Shown: piece after piece, positions 54,152-64,000 of the stretch
How the letters are laid out: each line of letters starts with the position of its first letter
Numbering within the stretch: position 1 is the stretch's first letter
Source: Acanthosepion lycidas
Lineage: Eukaryota; Mollusca; Cephalopoda; Sepiida; Sepiidae
DNA: 64,000 nucleotides
Direction: 5' to 3'
Assembly (NCBI GenBank): GCA_963932145.1
Contig: OZ010571.1
Span: 157,184,318 to 157,248,317 of the forward strand
Program-made: the position numbers and the translations under genes
The notes under the pieces: model-generated
What the model saw: only the letters and a program-made list of their open reading frames with translations
Told to the model about the DNA's origin: nothing
Databases searched by the model: none

Positions 54152-54252
54152 GACATTCCAACCACCTGAAGAAAGCCGGAGTGTACAACGGCCGAAACGT
54201 TGTAATACATATGGCGACAAAGATGAGGACAATATTCCGAATAATGTAAATA
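54152..54252 (+). repeat. Family G repeat copy 4
   Basis: GACATTCCAACCACCTGAAG through GAAACGTTGTAATACATATG to AATAATGTAAATAG. Best match to 36013-36111. Confidence 0.85.
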
Positions 54253-55084
54253 GTGTACCGTTTATATTCATTTCATAAAAACAATGACCTTTGTAAATAT
54301 CATCTTTGTGATGGCTCCCTGCTGTCTAAACCCCGCTATGCTAGTTGGAGCCTTTCATCCTTAAAATGTAGTCCAGCTATGAAAAGCTTACTTTGACAAA
54401 TACCCGCTCGCTGAGCTACTAAGATGAGCACCAACTTTAAAGATTGAGCTCGGTGCGCACGAGCTGGTCCCCACTTTAACTAAAAACAGCAAATGTGGAA
54501 AAAAGGAGTTTTCTGTGTGTTTATAGGTCGTTCTAAACTGCTTTTCGAAAGCCATCCACAAAGAAATAAATAACATATTTTTAAAAAGAGGAAGCGGATA
54601 ACCTTTTTTTTAAGCAAACTGCATTTGAATAGAGGAATAGAAATAATTATTCCTAGTTTTTTAGCCTCTTCCAAGGAAAGCGAACATGTTATTGATTTTC
54701 ATTACTCGTTTAAAAAACTGACACGTTATGAACTCTGGACGCCATAGCACAAAAATACCCATTTGATGTCCTCAAAGGAATCAAATCTGTTTTTTAATCC
54801 TTTTCTTCAAAAGATTGTTAAGAAAGTGAATCTTAGTACAGTAAATCAACTGCATTATATAATTGACATTAATTCCAATTACCTTGCGTAATTGTCTACG
54901 CAAAATCATTATCGTCATCGCAATCGTTGAATTGTAATTAACCATTCAATGTTACGAGTACTCGTAACGCTATATTGAAAGTATTAAAAGAGGACATATT
55001 GGTAATGCATAATAGATCCAGATTTGAACATTGATGAAAGGAAAATACAAGATACTTAATTCGCTAAGCACATTTACATAATTT
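54253..55084. other. No recognised feature
   Basis: AT-rich, with a GTTACGAGTACTCGTAAC palindrome of 18 bp at 54951-54968. Confidence 0.35.
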
Positions 55085-55240
55085 AACATTGATATATTTA
55101 AGGAGAAAGAGTATTTAATATCAGCGATAGACTGTTTGTAGATATAAACAGTGTTGATATAGAAACCAACATTGTATGATGACTGGTAGTAGCACGCCAT
55201 AAGCGATCATCAGATCATTTTTGTCTGGGCTGAATGTTAG
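55085..55240 (-). repeat. Family H-related fragment
   Basis: TTTAATATCAGCGATAGACT resembles the H/33.2-kb preamble. On the minus strand CTGATGATCGCTTATGGCGT parallels the core at 33274, but GAAAC has become GCTAC. Confidence 0.45.
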
Positions 55241-55895
55241 TTTAGCTCAAAAACTTGAAAACAAAAACATATTTGATTTTTGGTGCGGTTTCATAATCAT
55301 TGAGAAAATCAAATAACAACACCACCCACCCTCCAAGCACCCAACAAGCAAATACCGTAATCAAACGAATACATTTTCAACCAAACCTTTTCGAAGTTGG
55401 TGCATACAGTTGGATTTTTAGCGGATATCTTTTTACAAATTTCATTATTACTCAAATTGATTTCTGCGTTGGACACAGTGTTACACAAAGAATTACGCCA
55501 TAAAATGTATTCTTTTTTTCACTTGTAGTAAAGGAAAAGATTTTACTTACTTTCATTTGTAAGATATTCTTTTCTTTCCTGTGAGTTTCATTAATACCTT
55601 ATCACATACCAGGCAAATTTCAGTTTAAGGATAAGCTTTGAACATTATATGTGCATATCTTCATGTTCTTGATTTTGTTCAGTATCTCAGACTTTGTCAT
55701 GCTTAGTAGCTGTACACCATTAATGGCAAGCTGCTTGCAGATACATCAGATAATTGAAACTTTGTTACATGATGATCCAACATAAATATTACGGTGTATA
55801 TTTAGTTTCATTATAATTTTTAGTTTTAGCAAGACAGTGGTGAATTGAACCCATCTGTTTCTACTGATATCTAGTGAGCAGGATGTATCGGTTGC
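55241..55895. other. No recognised feature
   Basis: AT-rich; the open frame at 55300-55503 has no recognisable domain. Confidence 0.3.
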
Positions 55896-55975
55896 TACTG
55901 ATTTCTATCAAGGTTTTCTCAGATATTTCTATCAGGGTTTTCTTAGAGATTTCTATCATGGTTTTCTCAGAGATT
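55896..55975 (+). repeat. 24-bp tandem repeat, three units
   Basis: GATTTCTATCAAGGTTTTCT plus CAGA repeated with few changes. Confidence 0.85.
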
Positions 55976-57188
55976 CATTGTTCATTAGCACCCATTATAT
56001 GTCATCTCAGCGAATTGAGCCATGGGTGTGAGAAACTTGAATTAGAGAATTTTACTAGAAGAAGATGCACTGACTTATAAAGTGTGTGTGTGTGTGTGTG
56101 TGAAAAAGATTGATTGACTGCGATTTACGGCATATCAACCTCAATGAGTTATTTAATACCGACAAAATTCTTCAAAAAAATATTTCCAGCAATATCCTTC
56201 CTTTGAAAATCCATTGCAAGTAATATTTTCCAAAAAAACATATTCCTGGTAATATTCCTTTACAGAACTGTATTGCTGATAATACGATATTGCCTTCAAA
56301 ATTGAAGGAAAAATTATATTATCTCCGATATCAATTTTTCCTTCAAAACTATATTGCTGGTAATAGTGTGTGAAAAAGAAGGGAACTCAGCAACCCGTAG
56401 GAAAGTCTGAAATTATTTCTTTTGGCCAACTCAATTTGGTCTACGATTTTAATTGCGTCAGCTCACGTTAATCTGCCAACTTAAAAGGTAATTATAAGTT
56501 CACTCTTGTAATTTGATATATTCAGTGTGTGAGGAGAGACTGGAAGATTTGTTTTCTACGTGGGAAGGAAACATACGAAATTTTTACAAGAAAATAAACG
56601 CTATTATTAAAGCTGATGTACTAAACAGAGTGGTCTTTTCTAATGACAAACCGGTGAAATCCCGACAATAATCCCGACATATTTTCAAACAAATTAGTAG
56701 AAAAAATATTTTGTGTATATGAAATACAATATTCTATATTAACGAAAAAAGAAAATATGGTCAAATTTCTATTTGATTTCGACATAGTGGATGTTGTTCA
56801 AATATACTTACCTTGTTTAAGTCAGCATATTAATAACGGACACAGCATCCATTTTGAAATGAACTCAACCAAATTCGTCATTCCAATGGCCAGTCGTAGA
56901 ATACGCTGTATATTCTGTTCAATGTATTACGTCAGTGTTAGATGAAGTCCAATGAAAGCAAGGAATTTGATCCCGTCGCATAAATTTATGTATGCATGTA
57001 AGTTTTTTTTAGATTTAGATTTCATATAAAAGAGGACATTCAGATAAGTTAATTTATTCAGTAATTCGGGTTGTCGACCATCCATCTTCAACAAAAGAAC
57101 AAAAGTAGAATCGACAGTGGCAAATTGGAATCACCGTCAGATATGTGCCGGATTTCACTTGAATCATACCCTCACATTTCACTCTTTC

Positions 57189-57192
<4 letters not shown>
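55976..57192. other. No gene; degenerate TATTGCTGGTAATA words
   Basis: A (TG)n run lies at 56079-56101. 56160-56380 contains several copies of an AACTATATTGCTGGTAATA-type word and an inverted pair around TTCAAAATTGAAGGAAAAAT. The remainder is AT-rich. Confidence 0.4.
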
Positions 57193-57255
<63 letters not shown>

Positions 57256-57256
57256 C
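57193..57256 (+). repeat. (TATC)n microsatellite
   Basis: About sixteen tetranucleotide units. A poly-A run (57293-57308) and (ATG)n (57356-57381) follow. Confidence 0.95.
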
Positions 57257-57565
57257 AAAGAATGATTTTGAATAGCATAAGAATTCGACTACCAAAAAAA
57301 AAAAAAAAAGAAAAGAAATAAAAGAAGGTTTAGAGATGAAGAAGGTTATTACATCGATGATGATGATGATGATGATGATGATATACAATTGGTGTACTAT
57401 CAAACCATTATTATAACTGGTGTCTTTTGTGACAGTATTTCGTCACACTATCTGGAATGCAATAGATCAAGAAAGAGAATAAGGAACTGGTTCTGCAGAA
57501 ACATTTTGGTACTGTTTAGTTTTGATGATGTTAATGTTTACTTTCAAATTGTTTTCAAAAAGTAA

Positions 57566-57628
57566 AGTTAGTATTAGTCCTTATACATTAGTATTAGTTC
57601 TTATACATTAGTATTAGTCCTTATATCT
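57566..57628 (+). repeat. 20-bp tandem repeat, three units
   Basis: AGTATTAGTCCTTATACATT units with a C/T change in the second. Confidence 0.9.
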
Positions 57629-57631
57629 TAA

Positions 57632-58210
57632 TCCATGTACGGGTGCTGAAATGGATAGTGGCTCGGATAAAGTAATCGGAGTGTCGGGTTCGAATTCCAA
57701 TCGAGTCGGTTGGATTCACTTACGCGCATATACCCTTGGGAATGATATGAGTCATTATCGTGTATATAGGTTTAACTATTAGGACTTGTACACTGAAAAA
57801 CCTTGTTATTCTCAAGACGTATTAGTAATGCAATATTTACCCGGGAAAAAAGACTTATTCTTACAATCCAAACTATACTTCGGTTTCAACCCTAGAACAC
57901 TAACCATGGGTATATATTACCTAGTGCAAATTTTCCTATTTTTAATTACAATTTTTAGTAGCTGATTTTCTTACCAAAATTATGTTTTTCAGTTCCTATT
58001 AATGTTATCTCAAAGTGCAAAGTTTGAAGAGCCTGCATGTAAAATATTTCAAATAAAGATTTATATTTAATATTATTTTTGATATTTTCAAAATCGGGTA
58101 TGATATACCCATGGTTAGTAGCGGTGTAATTTTAATTAATGGTTAGTGTTCTAGGGTTAAATAACCATAAAGGGTTGACAAGCGGTAAGAAAAACAAATC
58201 AATCAATTAT
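57632..58210 (+). mobile_element. SINE-2 copy c, interrupted by a piggyBac-like MITE
   Basis: A-box-like GTGCTGAAATGGATAGTGGC near 57643, B box GGTTCGAATTCC at 57687-57698, body ACTTACGCGCATATACCCTT and tail. It breaks off at 57889 and resumes at 58161 with ATAACCATAAAGGGTTGACA to ACAAATCAATCAATTA. The 5S part seen in copies a and b is not evident here. Copy b at 44886-44893 preserves the uninterrupted CTTTAAATAAC junction. Confidence 0.8.
57890..58156. mobile_element. piggyBac-like MITE, 267 bp, TTAA target
   Basis: Ends CCCTAGAACACTAACC and, inverted, GGTTAGTGTTCTAGGG. Subterminal inverted ATGGGTATAT/ATATACCCAT. Flanked by TCAA (57886-57889, a one-base change from TTAA) and TTAA (58157-58160). 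CCCTAG ends and TTAA targets are characteristic of piggyBac elements. No transposase inside. Confidence 0.85.
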
Positions 58211-59030
58211 ACACTAACCCTGACCCTTCAAGCTTCCATTTTAAAAGTTTAACCCAGACTCATTTACATTTGATGTCGTCATATTTAGAAAATAATAATC
58301 TTAGTCGCTTGCATTTAGAATCCAATTTTTGATCCAACGATATTTGGACGTGCAGTAAAATATTTTACAAACAGGATTTTACATGATTTTTCTTAAGTTT
58401 TTGCATTTATCCCTCAACTCAATGCAAACAAATTTCGAATGAATAAAATTAACTTGTCAATCGATATCTCACTCTTAGTTTTTAAAACTACAATAAATTA
58501 ATGAATAAAAGCTACTAATAAATGATCGAATATCGAACGTTATATTTTAAATTGATTTTCGATAACACCTTTTAAGAATCTTATTAAAAACATTTCTTTT
58601 CATTATTGATTCATTTGATAAAATCATTATATTACGATTGACATGATTTTTGCTTTTTATTATTGTTAGGAATCTTTATTTAAAGTCATGGCAGGTTTTA
58701 TCTATTAGTTTTTAATTATTGGTGTGGTTTCATTTAGAAAACATCATTCTGTATGAGGATGATGATTTTTTTTATTTTACATTTGATTGCATAAATGTTG
58801 TTATTGACTTTGACTGATAAATGAAATTCGATTCTAATTAAAGTCGTGGTTCGTCAAAATAATCCGATCTCTTAAATCGATTTGGATTTTCTCATCTTCC
58901 CATTTATGCATATTCTAAAAACGTTAATAATAATAATAAATAAATAAAATAATAAATAAATAAATAAATTTTGAAACGGGGAAACCATTTTTGGTGTTTA
59001 ATAATAATAATAATAATGCTGGACAGGACC
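58211..59030. other. No recognised feature; AAT/AAAT runs
   Basis: AT-rich, with AATAAATAAATA-type runs at 58924-58970 and AAT units at 59003-59020. Confidence 0.35.
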
Positions 59031-59785
59031 AATGCTTGTTAACTAGAAATTACCAAAGCACACATACTAAAAAATTGTGTTAACCCAAAATGCAGATTCT
59101 GTGATAAATATCCAGAAACAACCATCTTGTTTCAGGTGGCACCAATTGAATATAAAACCCGGCATGACAGAGTGGGCCAATATCTACATTGGAAAATATG
59201 CAACCTTTACGGAAAGGAAGCTGAAAGAAATTAGTATGAACACTATCCAGATCCGGTGACGGAGATACGACCTGTAATAATTTTCTAAGACTTTACAATA
59301 CACACAGATAGAACAATCAAAACTAATCGCCCAGACACTGTGATTAGAGACCGCAAAGAAAAAATGTGCCTCCTAATTGACATGACAGTCTCTGCAGGCT
59401 GCAATGTATCTTTGAAGATATTAAAAAAAAAAACTATAAAAATTCAAGTACCTTGAAATCGAAATCTTCAAAATGTGGCACATGAGGATATCAATAATTC
59501 CAGTTGTAGTTGGAGCACTCGGATTGATTGGAAAAGATTCCAATAGACTCTTTGAAGGGATTTCTGGAATCCCATGTCTTAAAGAAATACAAAAAATTAC
59601 TCATAAGTACAACCCACACCTTACGAAGGGCGTTATCTATGTAAAACATGTGTGATTGTTTTTCTCTCAAAAAATGCACAGTGGAAAAATGTCATGATGC
59701 CATTTTTGACCGTAGGTCTCTGATTGGGACCTGGAAAGAAATGAGTATACACCAGATACAAAATGAAATAAAATAATAATACTCG
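59031..59785 (+). mobile_element. LINE-C copy 1, RT C-terminal tail and 3' end
   Basis: Frames with EYKTRHDRVGQY-like words near 59150-59190. Then (59280-59480) a block of the type TIKxNRPDTVIRDRKEKMCL, ID-T-S-AGCNVSLK and VAHEDINNSS, and a tail block with a FWNPMS...-type PGNPSLKEIQK counterpart. This is the conserved C-terminal domain of a LINE RT common in invertebrates. The copy ends in AAAATAATAAT at about 59770-59782. Confidence 0.7.
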
Positions 59786-59967
59786 AAATTGAAATTTCTC
59801 CAAGAATAAAATAAAAAAGGTAAGTTATAGAAAAAGAGAGACGAAGAAATTCAATCACCTGATTCAATCACCTTTTTTCGCTTAATAAATACATTGAAAT
59901 ATGTGCACATTTCCAAAAGTCACTAATATTTTAAACATTTATTTTGCCAGTTTTATTAACGGAATTA

Positions 59968-61560
59968 TTATTATTGTTATTATTATTATTTATCTATTTT
60001 GATTTCTAGTGGATATTCATTTCTTTCCGGGTCCCAACCAGACACCTAAGGTCAGAAATGGCATCATGATATTTTCCGCTGAAGTTGTTTTGAGAATAAA
60101 ACAAAAGATAAAAATGAAAAAAACCCAACTAAGATCACACATATTTTACATAGATAAAAGGCCTCCGTAAGGTGTGGGCTGTACTTGTTAGTGCAACTTT
60201 TTATATTTCCTTCTCCCAGAAATCACTTCAAGGAATCTATTGGAACTTTTTTCCAATCAATGCGAGTGCTTCTACAACAACTGGAATTGTTGATGTTCTC
60301 ATGTCCCACATTTTGCAGATTTCGATTTCAATGTCCTTGTATTTTGATAGTTTTTTGAACATCGTCAAAGATAAATTGCAGTCTGCAGGGACTGCCATGT
60401 CGATAAGGAGACATATTTTGTCTTTGCGGTCTCTAATCACAGTGTCTGGACGAATAGTTTTGATTGTTCTGTGTATATTATAAAGTCCCATAAAATTGTT
60501 AAAGGTCCTATCTCCGTAACCGTGTCTGGGTGGTGTTCATACTAATTTCTTTCAGTTTCCTTTCTGTAAAGGTTGTATATTTTCAAATGCAGATATTGGT
60601 CCACTCTGTCATGCCTGGTTTTATATTCAATGGGTGCCAATACCGTGCAGCGTGATACAAGATGGTTATCTGTGGATATATATATAATAGAATCTAAATT
60701 TGTGCTCGGTAATTTCTAGTTAGAAAGCATTGGTCATGTGCAGCAACAATGAAAACTTCGGTTTCAGCTTTTAAACCTGCATTACGTAGCCACAGACGAA
60801 TACGAGTTTGTTTATATCAGCTTGTTTCGTACGGACAGAATATTAACCATAAAGAGATTTATCATGACATCGTTTCTGTATCTGGTCCATTGTATTTGCC
60901 TTTGATTTCTCTTTTTAAGGTTTTTGCAGACGACGCAATACGTGTATTGTGCTTTACTTACATTTCTTCACCCACTTGAAACTCCATTTTGATTTTGTTG
61001 GCTTCCTTTATTACTGAATAAGTTTCTTACTTCTTTCATGTTCTTTGACACAGATCATCATTCAATCTTCTGTAGTTTCCAGGTATCTTTGGGTGTCGAT
61101 TGTTTTGTAAGAGAGTTCTAGTTGAACTAATCCGCTCCATCCTTCGGATCTGGGCACATACAGACGATCAACATCAGCTTGGGATAGGGCATGCGATGTA
61201 AGGTGAGAAGCTTTCTCGTTCTGGCGTCCATTTATTTAATGTCAGCTATGGTTCAGTTGCTGACGTTGAAACTGTATTGCACCACAAGGGCAACCAAAAT
61301 GTTTATGGCTGTTATTCTGTTTTTTTTTTTTTTAATTCAACTGCGACACGTCTGTAGCATTCTATTCTTACTTTCTCCTTCTTTTGGATATGTTGTATCC
61401 CATCTCTTTCGCTAATTCGTAGGTACCTAAAAGCTTTTTCTTGTTCCAGTTCCCTAACCTTTGTGACAAAATCTAGATCTATTGAGTGTGTTTCTGTAAT
61501 TCTCCCTTTTTTTGAATATTACTTTTGCACATTTATCTAATTTGAAATTCATACATTTTA
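59968..61560 (-). mobile_element. LINE-C copy 2, RT thumb to 3' tail
   Basis: On the minus strand from 61560: DLDFVTKVRELEQEKAFRYLRI, DGIQHIQKKEKVRIECYRRV, NRITAINILVALVVQYSFNV, ADIK-MDARTRKLLTLHRMPY, a RRLQKP...SLYGQYSVRTKQADINKLVF block, then (60491-60237) HRTIKTIRPDTVIRDRKDK, CLLIDMAVPADCNLSL and IEIEICKMWDMRTSTIPVVV. The 3' untranslated end at 60080-60020 matches copy 1 inverted and runs into (ATT)n at 59968-59995, the A-side of an (AAT)n tail. Frameshifts throughout. Confidence 0.8.
60237..60491 (-). pseudogene. LINE-C RT C-terminal domain fragment (84 codons)
   Basis: The best preserved LINE-C piece: TIKTIRPDTVIRDRKDKICL (10-29), LIDMAVPADCNLS (30-42), KLSKYKDIEIEICKMWDMRT (47-66), STIPVVVEALALIG (67-80). 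No catalytic motif of the RT lies in this domain. Confidence 0.8.
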
Positions 61561-61569
61561 TTCACCGAA

Positions 61570-61875
61570 CCTTTTTGAAGCCTAAGAGCACGCACATTTT
61601 AAATAGATAAAGCCTCTCGTAAAGTATGAGATGTGAAAATGAGAAAATTATTTTTATATTTCTTTAAGGCATGGCCTACCAGGGAATTCATTCACTGGAA
61701 CCATTTCCAATCAAACCGAATGCTTCAACCTCTACTGGAATTATCGATATCTTCACGTGCCACATTTTTTCAATTTCTTCTTTAAGATTCATGTATTTTG
61801 ATAGTTTTTAAATATCTTCAGCGATCCATCACTGTTTGCAGAAATTGCCCTGTCAATAAGAAAGTTTAGCAGAAA
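61570..61875 (-). mobile_element. LINE-C copy 3, C-terminal fragment
   Basis: Minus strand: FLIDRAISANSDGSLKIFKN near 61850-61795, then KKLKKCGTW and EMVPVNEFPGRPCLKEI near 61720-61670. It is parallel to copy 2 60300-60150 and head-to-tail with it. Confidence 0.65.
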
Positions 61876-62060
61876 AACACAATTTATACAGAGATAAAAA
61901 ATTAAACCAAATTTAAACAATTATTAGAAGAAATATATCTATATCTACACATCTATTGTCGTCTAGCTAAGTCACTAACACGCCGTACTCTACTCAAAAA
62001 AATATACCAGAGTGCTGGCCATTATCGACGCGACTCTCGTTTTCCACAGATGTCTATAAG

Positions 62061-62064
<4 letters not shown>

Positions 62065-62127
<63 letters not shown>
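62065..62127 (+). repeat. (GA)n microsatellite
   Basis: About 31 uninterrupted GA units. Confidence 0.95.
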
Positions 62128-62129
<2 letters not shown>

Positions 62130-62470
62130 ACGCACACGTGCTAACCATAGAGGCTATCCGGAGCACAGCTGACCGCCCATCCGATAATTATGCAGTTAAA
62201 ATTACCGGCTTCTACTATCAACGCGACAAGCCCAAACTGATAGCCAACACGCAGTCAGCCGGGTTAAGGAGACTCCTTTTTCCCCGCTCTCATTTCACAC
62301 CTCGTACACCGTACATTCGAACACTATGCGACTTACCAGAGACATTTTCATATCTTGTAAATGAAAATAAAACTGTGGTCATTTTTCCAAACAAGTGTCC
62401 AATTTGTTTCTTTACTCCAACCAACTTTAACCTCATGATCAAAAGCACATTCTGTTTTTGTGGGCTTTGA
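62128..62470 (+). other. Unassigned 110-codon open frame (62138-62470)
   Basis: The frame starts at an ATG within GCTAACCATAGAGG and stays open to a TGA. It is less AT-biased than its neighbours and has mixed amino-acid usage with four cysteines near the end (PNKCPICFF, FCFCGL). I recognise no domain and see no splice or promoter evidence. It could be a scrap of an element or chance. Confidence 0.3.
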
Positions 62471-62483
62471 TCACTCGTATGTC

Positions 62484-62597
62484 TGAGTGATTAGCTTTGA
62501 TTGTTCTTTATGTGTATTATAAAGTCCTATAAAATTGTTACAGGTTCTATGTCTGTCATCAGGTCGGGGTGTGGTTCATACCAATTTTTTGCAGAAA
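62484..62597 (-). mobile_element. LINE-C copy 4, internal fragment
   Basis: TGTGTATTATAAAGTCCTAT and AAAATTGTTACAGGTTCTAT with GTGGTTCATACCAATTT match 60473-60550. Truncated on both sides. Confidence 0.65.
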
Positions 62598-62695
62598 TTA
62601 TTATTATTATTATTTCCTTTGATTACTGTTTATAACCAGAGACCTAGGGTCAGAAATGGCTGCATGTCATTTTCCAATGAATATTATTATTATTA

Positions 62696-62733
<38 letters not shown>
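62598..62733 (-). mobile_element. LINE-C 3' end stub with (TTA)n tracts
   Basis: (TTA)n at 62598-62614, then AACCAGAGACCTAGGGTCAG and AAATGGCTGCATGTCATTTTCC matching 60038-60075, then a second (TTA)n at 62684-62733. Fits a strongly 5'-truncated insertion next to an expanded (AAT)n tail. Confidence 0.6.
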
Positions 62734-63330
62734 GTTAATATTTAATATAATACCCTAGGTCGATACACATTTCAACCGCTAGATCGTCATAAAGAAATAA
62801 CTTCGAATGATACTTGAACTCCCGCAGAATAATGTTGTGATATTTCTTTTGGAATGTGAACAAAAACTCTGCAGGACCATGATCGCCTATGTTCTGAGAG
62901 AGAGGTCATAACTCATATACATACACATATACACACATAGGTATATATATGTGCATTTTATACATGTGACGTCTTATGTACAACCTTTTATTACTATATG
63001 TAAGGGATAATTGCAAATTCCGTTTATAGAGAGAGAAAGAGAGAGGAAGATAGAGAAGGGGGAGAAGCAGCGAAAGAGAACATTTAAAAATATTTACTAT
63101 CAAGAAAATAATTTTTCAAGATATTGAATTTGCCACATTCGACAAAGTTCATGGTTCATAGATTACTGCTAGTTCTAGTATGTATGTATGTGTGCATGTG
63201 TGAATGTGTGTGTGGGGGGGAGAGAGAGAGAAAGAGAAGTAAATAAGGAGATTTTCTTCACTCATATTGGAAGTTGGCAATTTAAATCAGATGGAAAGTT
63301 CATAATCACTTTCCAAAAACAATTAGGCTT
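62734..63330. other. No recognised gene; GA/GT-rich patches
   Basis: GA-rich at 63028-63060 and a GT to GA transition at 63180-63237. Confidence 0.35.
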
Positions 63331-63512
63331 GCATTTTTCACCTTCTCAAGTTTTTTGAACAGGAGTTGACGTTTATCCCTTGTTTTCTATTTAGGACTGG
63401 CTTTCAGGCCCCTTATTCTAAAGTCTTCTCGTTCTCTTCCACTCCCAGTAACCACTTGCGACTTAGTGGCTTTATCGTCTTGCTTAGGATGAAATGATTA
63501 AAAAAATAAAGT
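63331..63512 (+). mobile_element. LINE-B 3' end, copy 5
   Basis: CACCTTCTCAAG...TTTTTTGAACAGGAG, then TTCTCTTCCACTCCCAGTAA and CGTCTTGCTTAGGATGAAAT followed by ATTAAAAAAATAAAG. It parallels 5500-5690 over about 170 bp. Confidence 0.6.
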
Positions 63513-64000
63513 AATAGATTTGCAGTAAAACAGAACAAAAATTTGCATGTGTTTCTTGCTTTCTCTTCGAATTTTTTCTTCAATTTCAAATCAAATAAGA
63601 ATTCAGCAAAATATTTGTTCAGAAGAGAAACGAAATGGATAAAGTAATAGTAATAAGAAAATAGTAATTAATTAATACTAATAAGAAAATAGGAAAACTG
63701 TGCCTCATTTTAGTAGTAGTTGCAGTAGTAGAAGGATTAAACAATTACGTCGTCTTACAATTTTATTTCTTTCAATTTTGTTTCGTTAGGATTTAATGAA
63801 AATTTCGAAAGTTCAAAGCAAACATCTCATTTGTTTAGTTCTAAAATGTTCCTTTTTTTACTGGAAATATTTTCGAAAAAGAAACTAAAAATTGAAAGAT
63901 TAGTTAAGAACTTAAGCTACTAAGTACTGACTAAATCAAGATAATAAAAAGGAAACACAGAGAGAAAAACGTTTAGTGTTAATATTTTGTGCATGCATTT
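63513..64000. other. No recognised feature
   Basis: AT-rich up to the window end; TAGTAGTAGTTGCAGTAGTAG near 63711 is a short degenerate trinucleotide run. Confidence 0.35.

Overview
The window looks like intergenic or intronic DNA from a repeat-saturated, AT-rich animal nuclear genome. My best guess is a coleoid cephalopod such as an octopus. That guess rests on the mix seen here: long (AT)n tracts in defined flanks, tRNA-derived SINEs, Penelope-like elements with GIY-YIG ends, CR1/jockey-like and other LINEs, and many foldback elements. It is inference, not a species call. I find no convincing host protein-coding gene. Every coding stretch I can recognise belongs to a decayed transposable element.

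Layout. 0-10 kb: two minus-strand copies of one LINE (LINE-A), several 3' ends of a plus-strand CR1/jockey-like LINE (LINE-B), a GA-rich 86-bp minisatellite and a 50-bp palindrome. 11-16 kb: microsatellites, a SINE whose head is a full-length 5S rRNA-like sequence followed by a tRNA-like unit, and hairpin elements. 16.7-24.2 kb: a minus-strand Ty3/gypsy retrotransposon (gag, RT, RNase H, integrase, LTR) with a Tx1-like LINE inserted at its 5' LTR end, then a 35-bp satellite. 25-36 kb: mariner and possible IS630-type remnants, TIR elements, SINEs and microsatellites. 36-43 kb: hairpin elements, a longer LINE-B copy, and a Tc1-like transposase split by about 950 bp of A/C-only repeat. 44-52 kb: a SINE, a Penelope-like element with a hammerhead-like motif at its 3' end, a TIR element with a nested MITE, a well-formed hammerhead ribozyme motif at 51.14 kb and a second Penelope fragment. 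53-64 kb: SINEs, a piggyBac-like MITE nested in a SINE, and a cluster of LINE-C fragments.

Most interesting signals: (1) small type I hammerhead ribozyme motifs at 51138-51178 and at the Penelope 3' end (48275-48309), plus related CTGANGA...GAAAC cores in a repeated hairpin family; (2) a 5S rRNA/tRNA composite SINE in three copies; (3) nested insertions whose empty site can be read from other copies in the same window; (4) recurring inverted repeats that would fold into long hairpins if transcribed. Family names (LINE-A, SINE-2, family H and so on) are local labels. All homology calls are by eye and were not searched.
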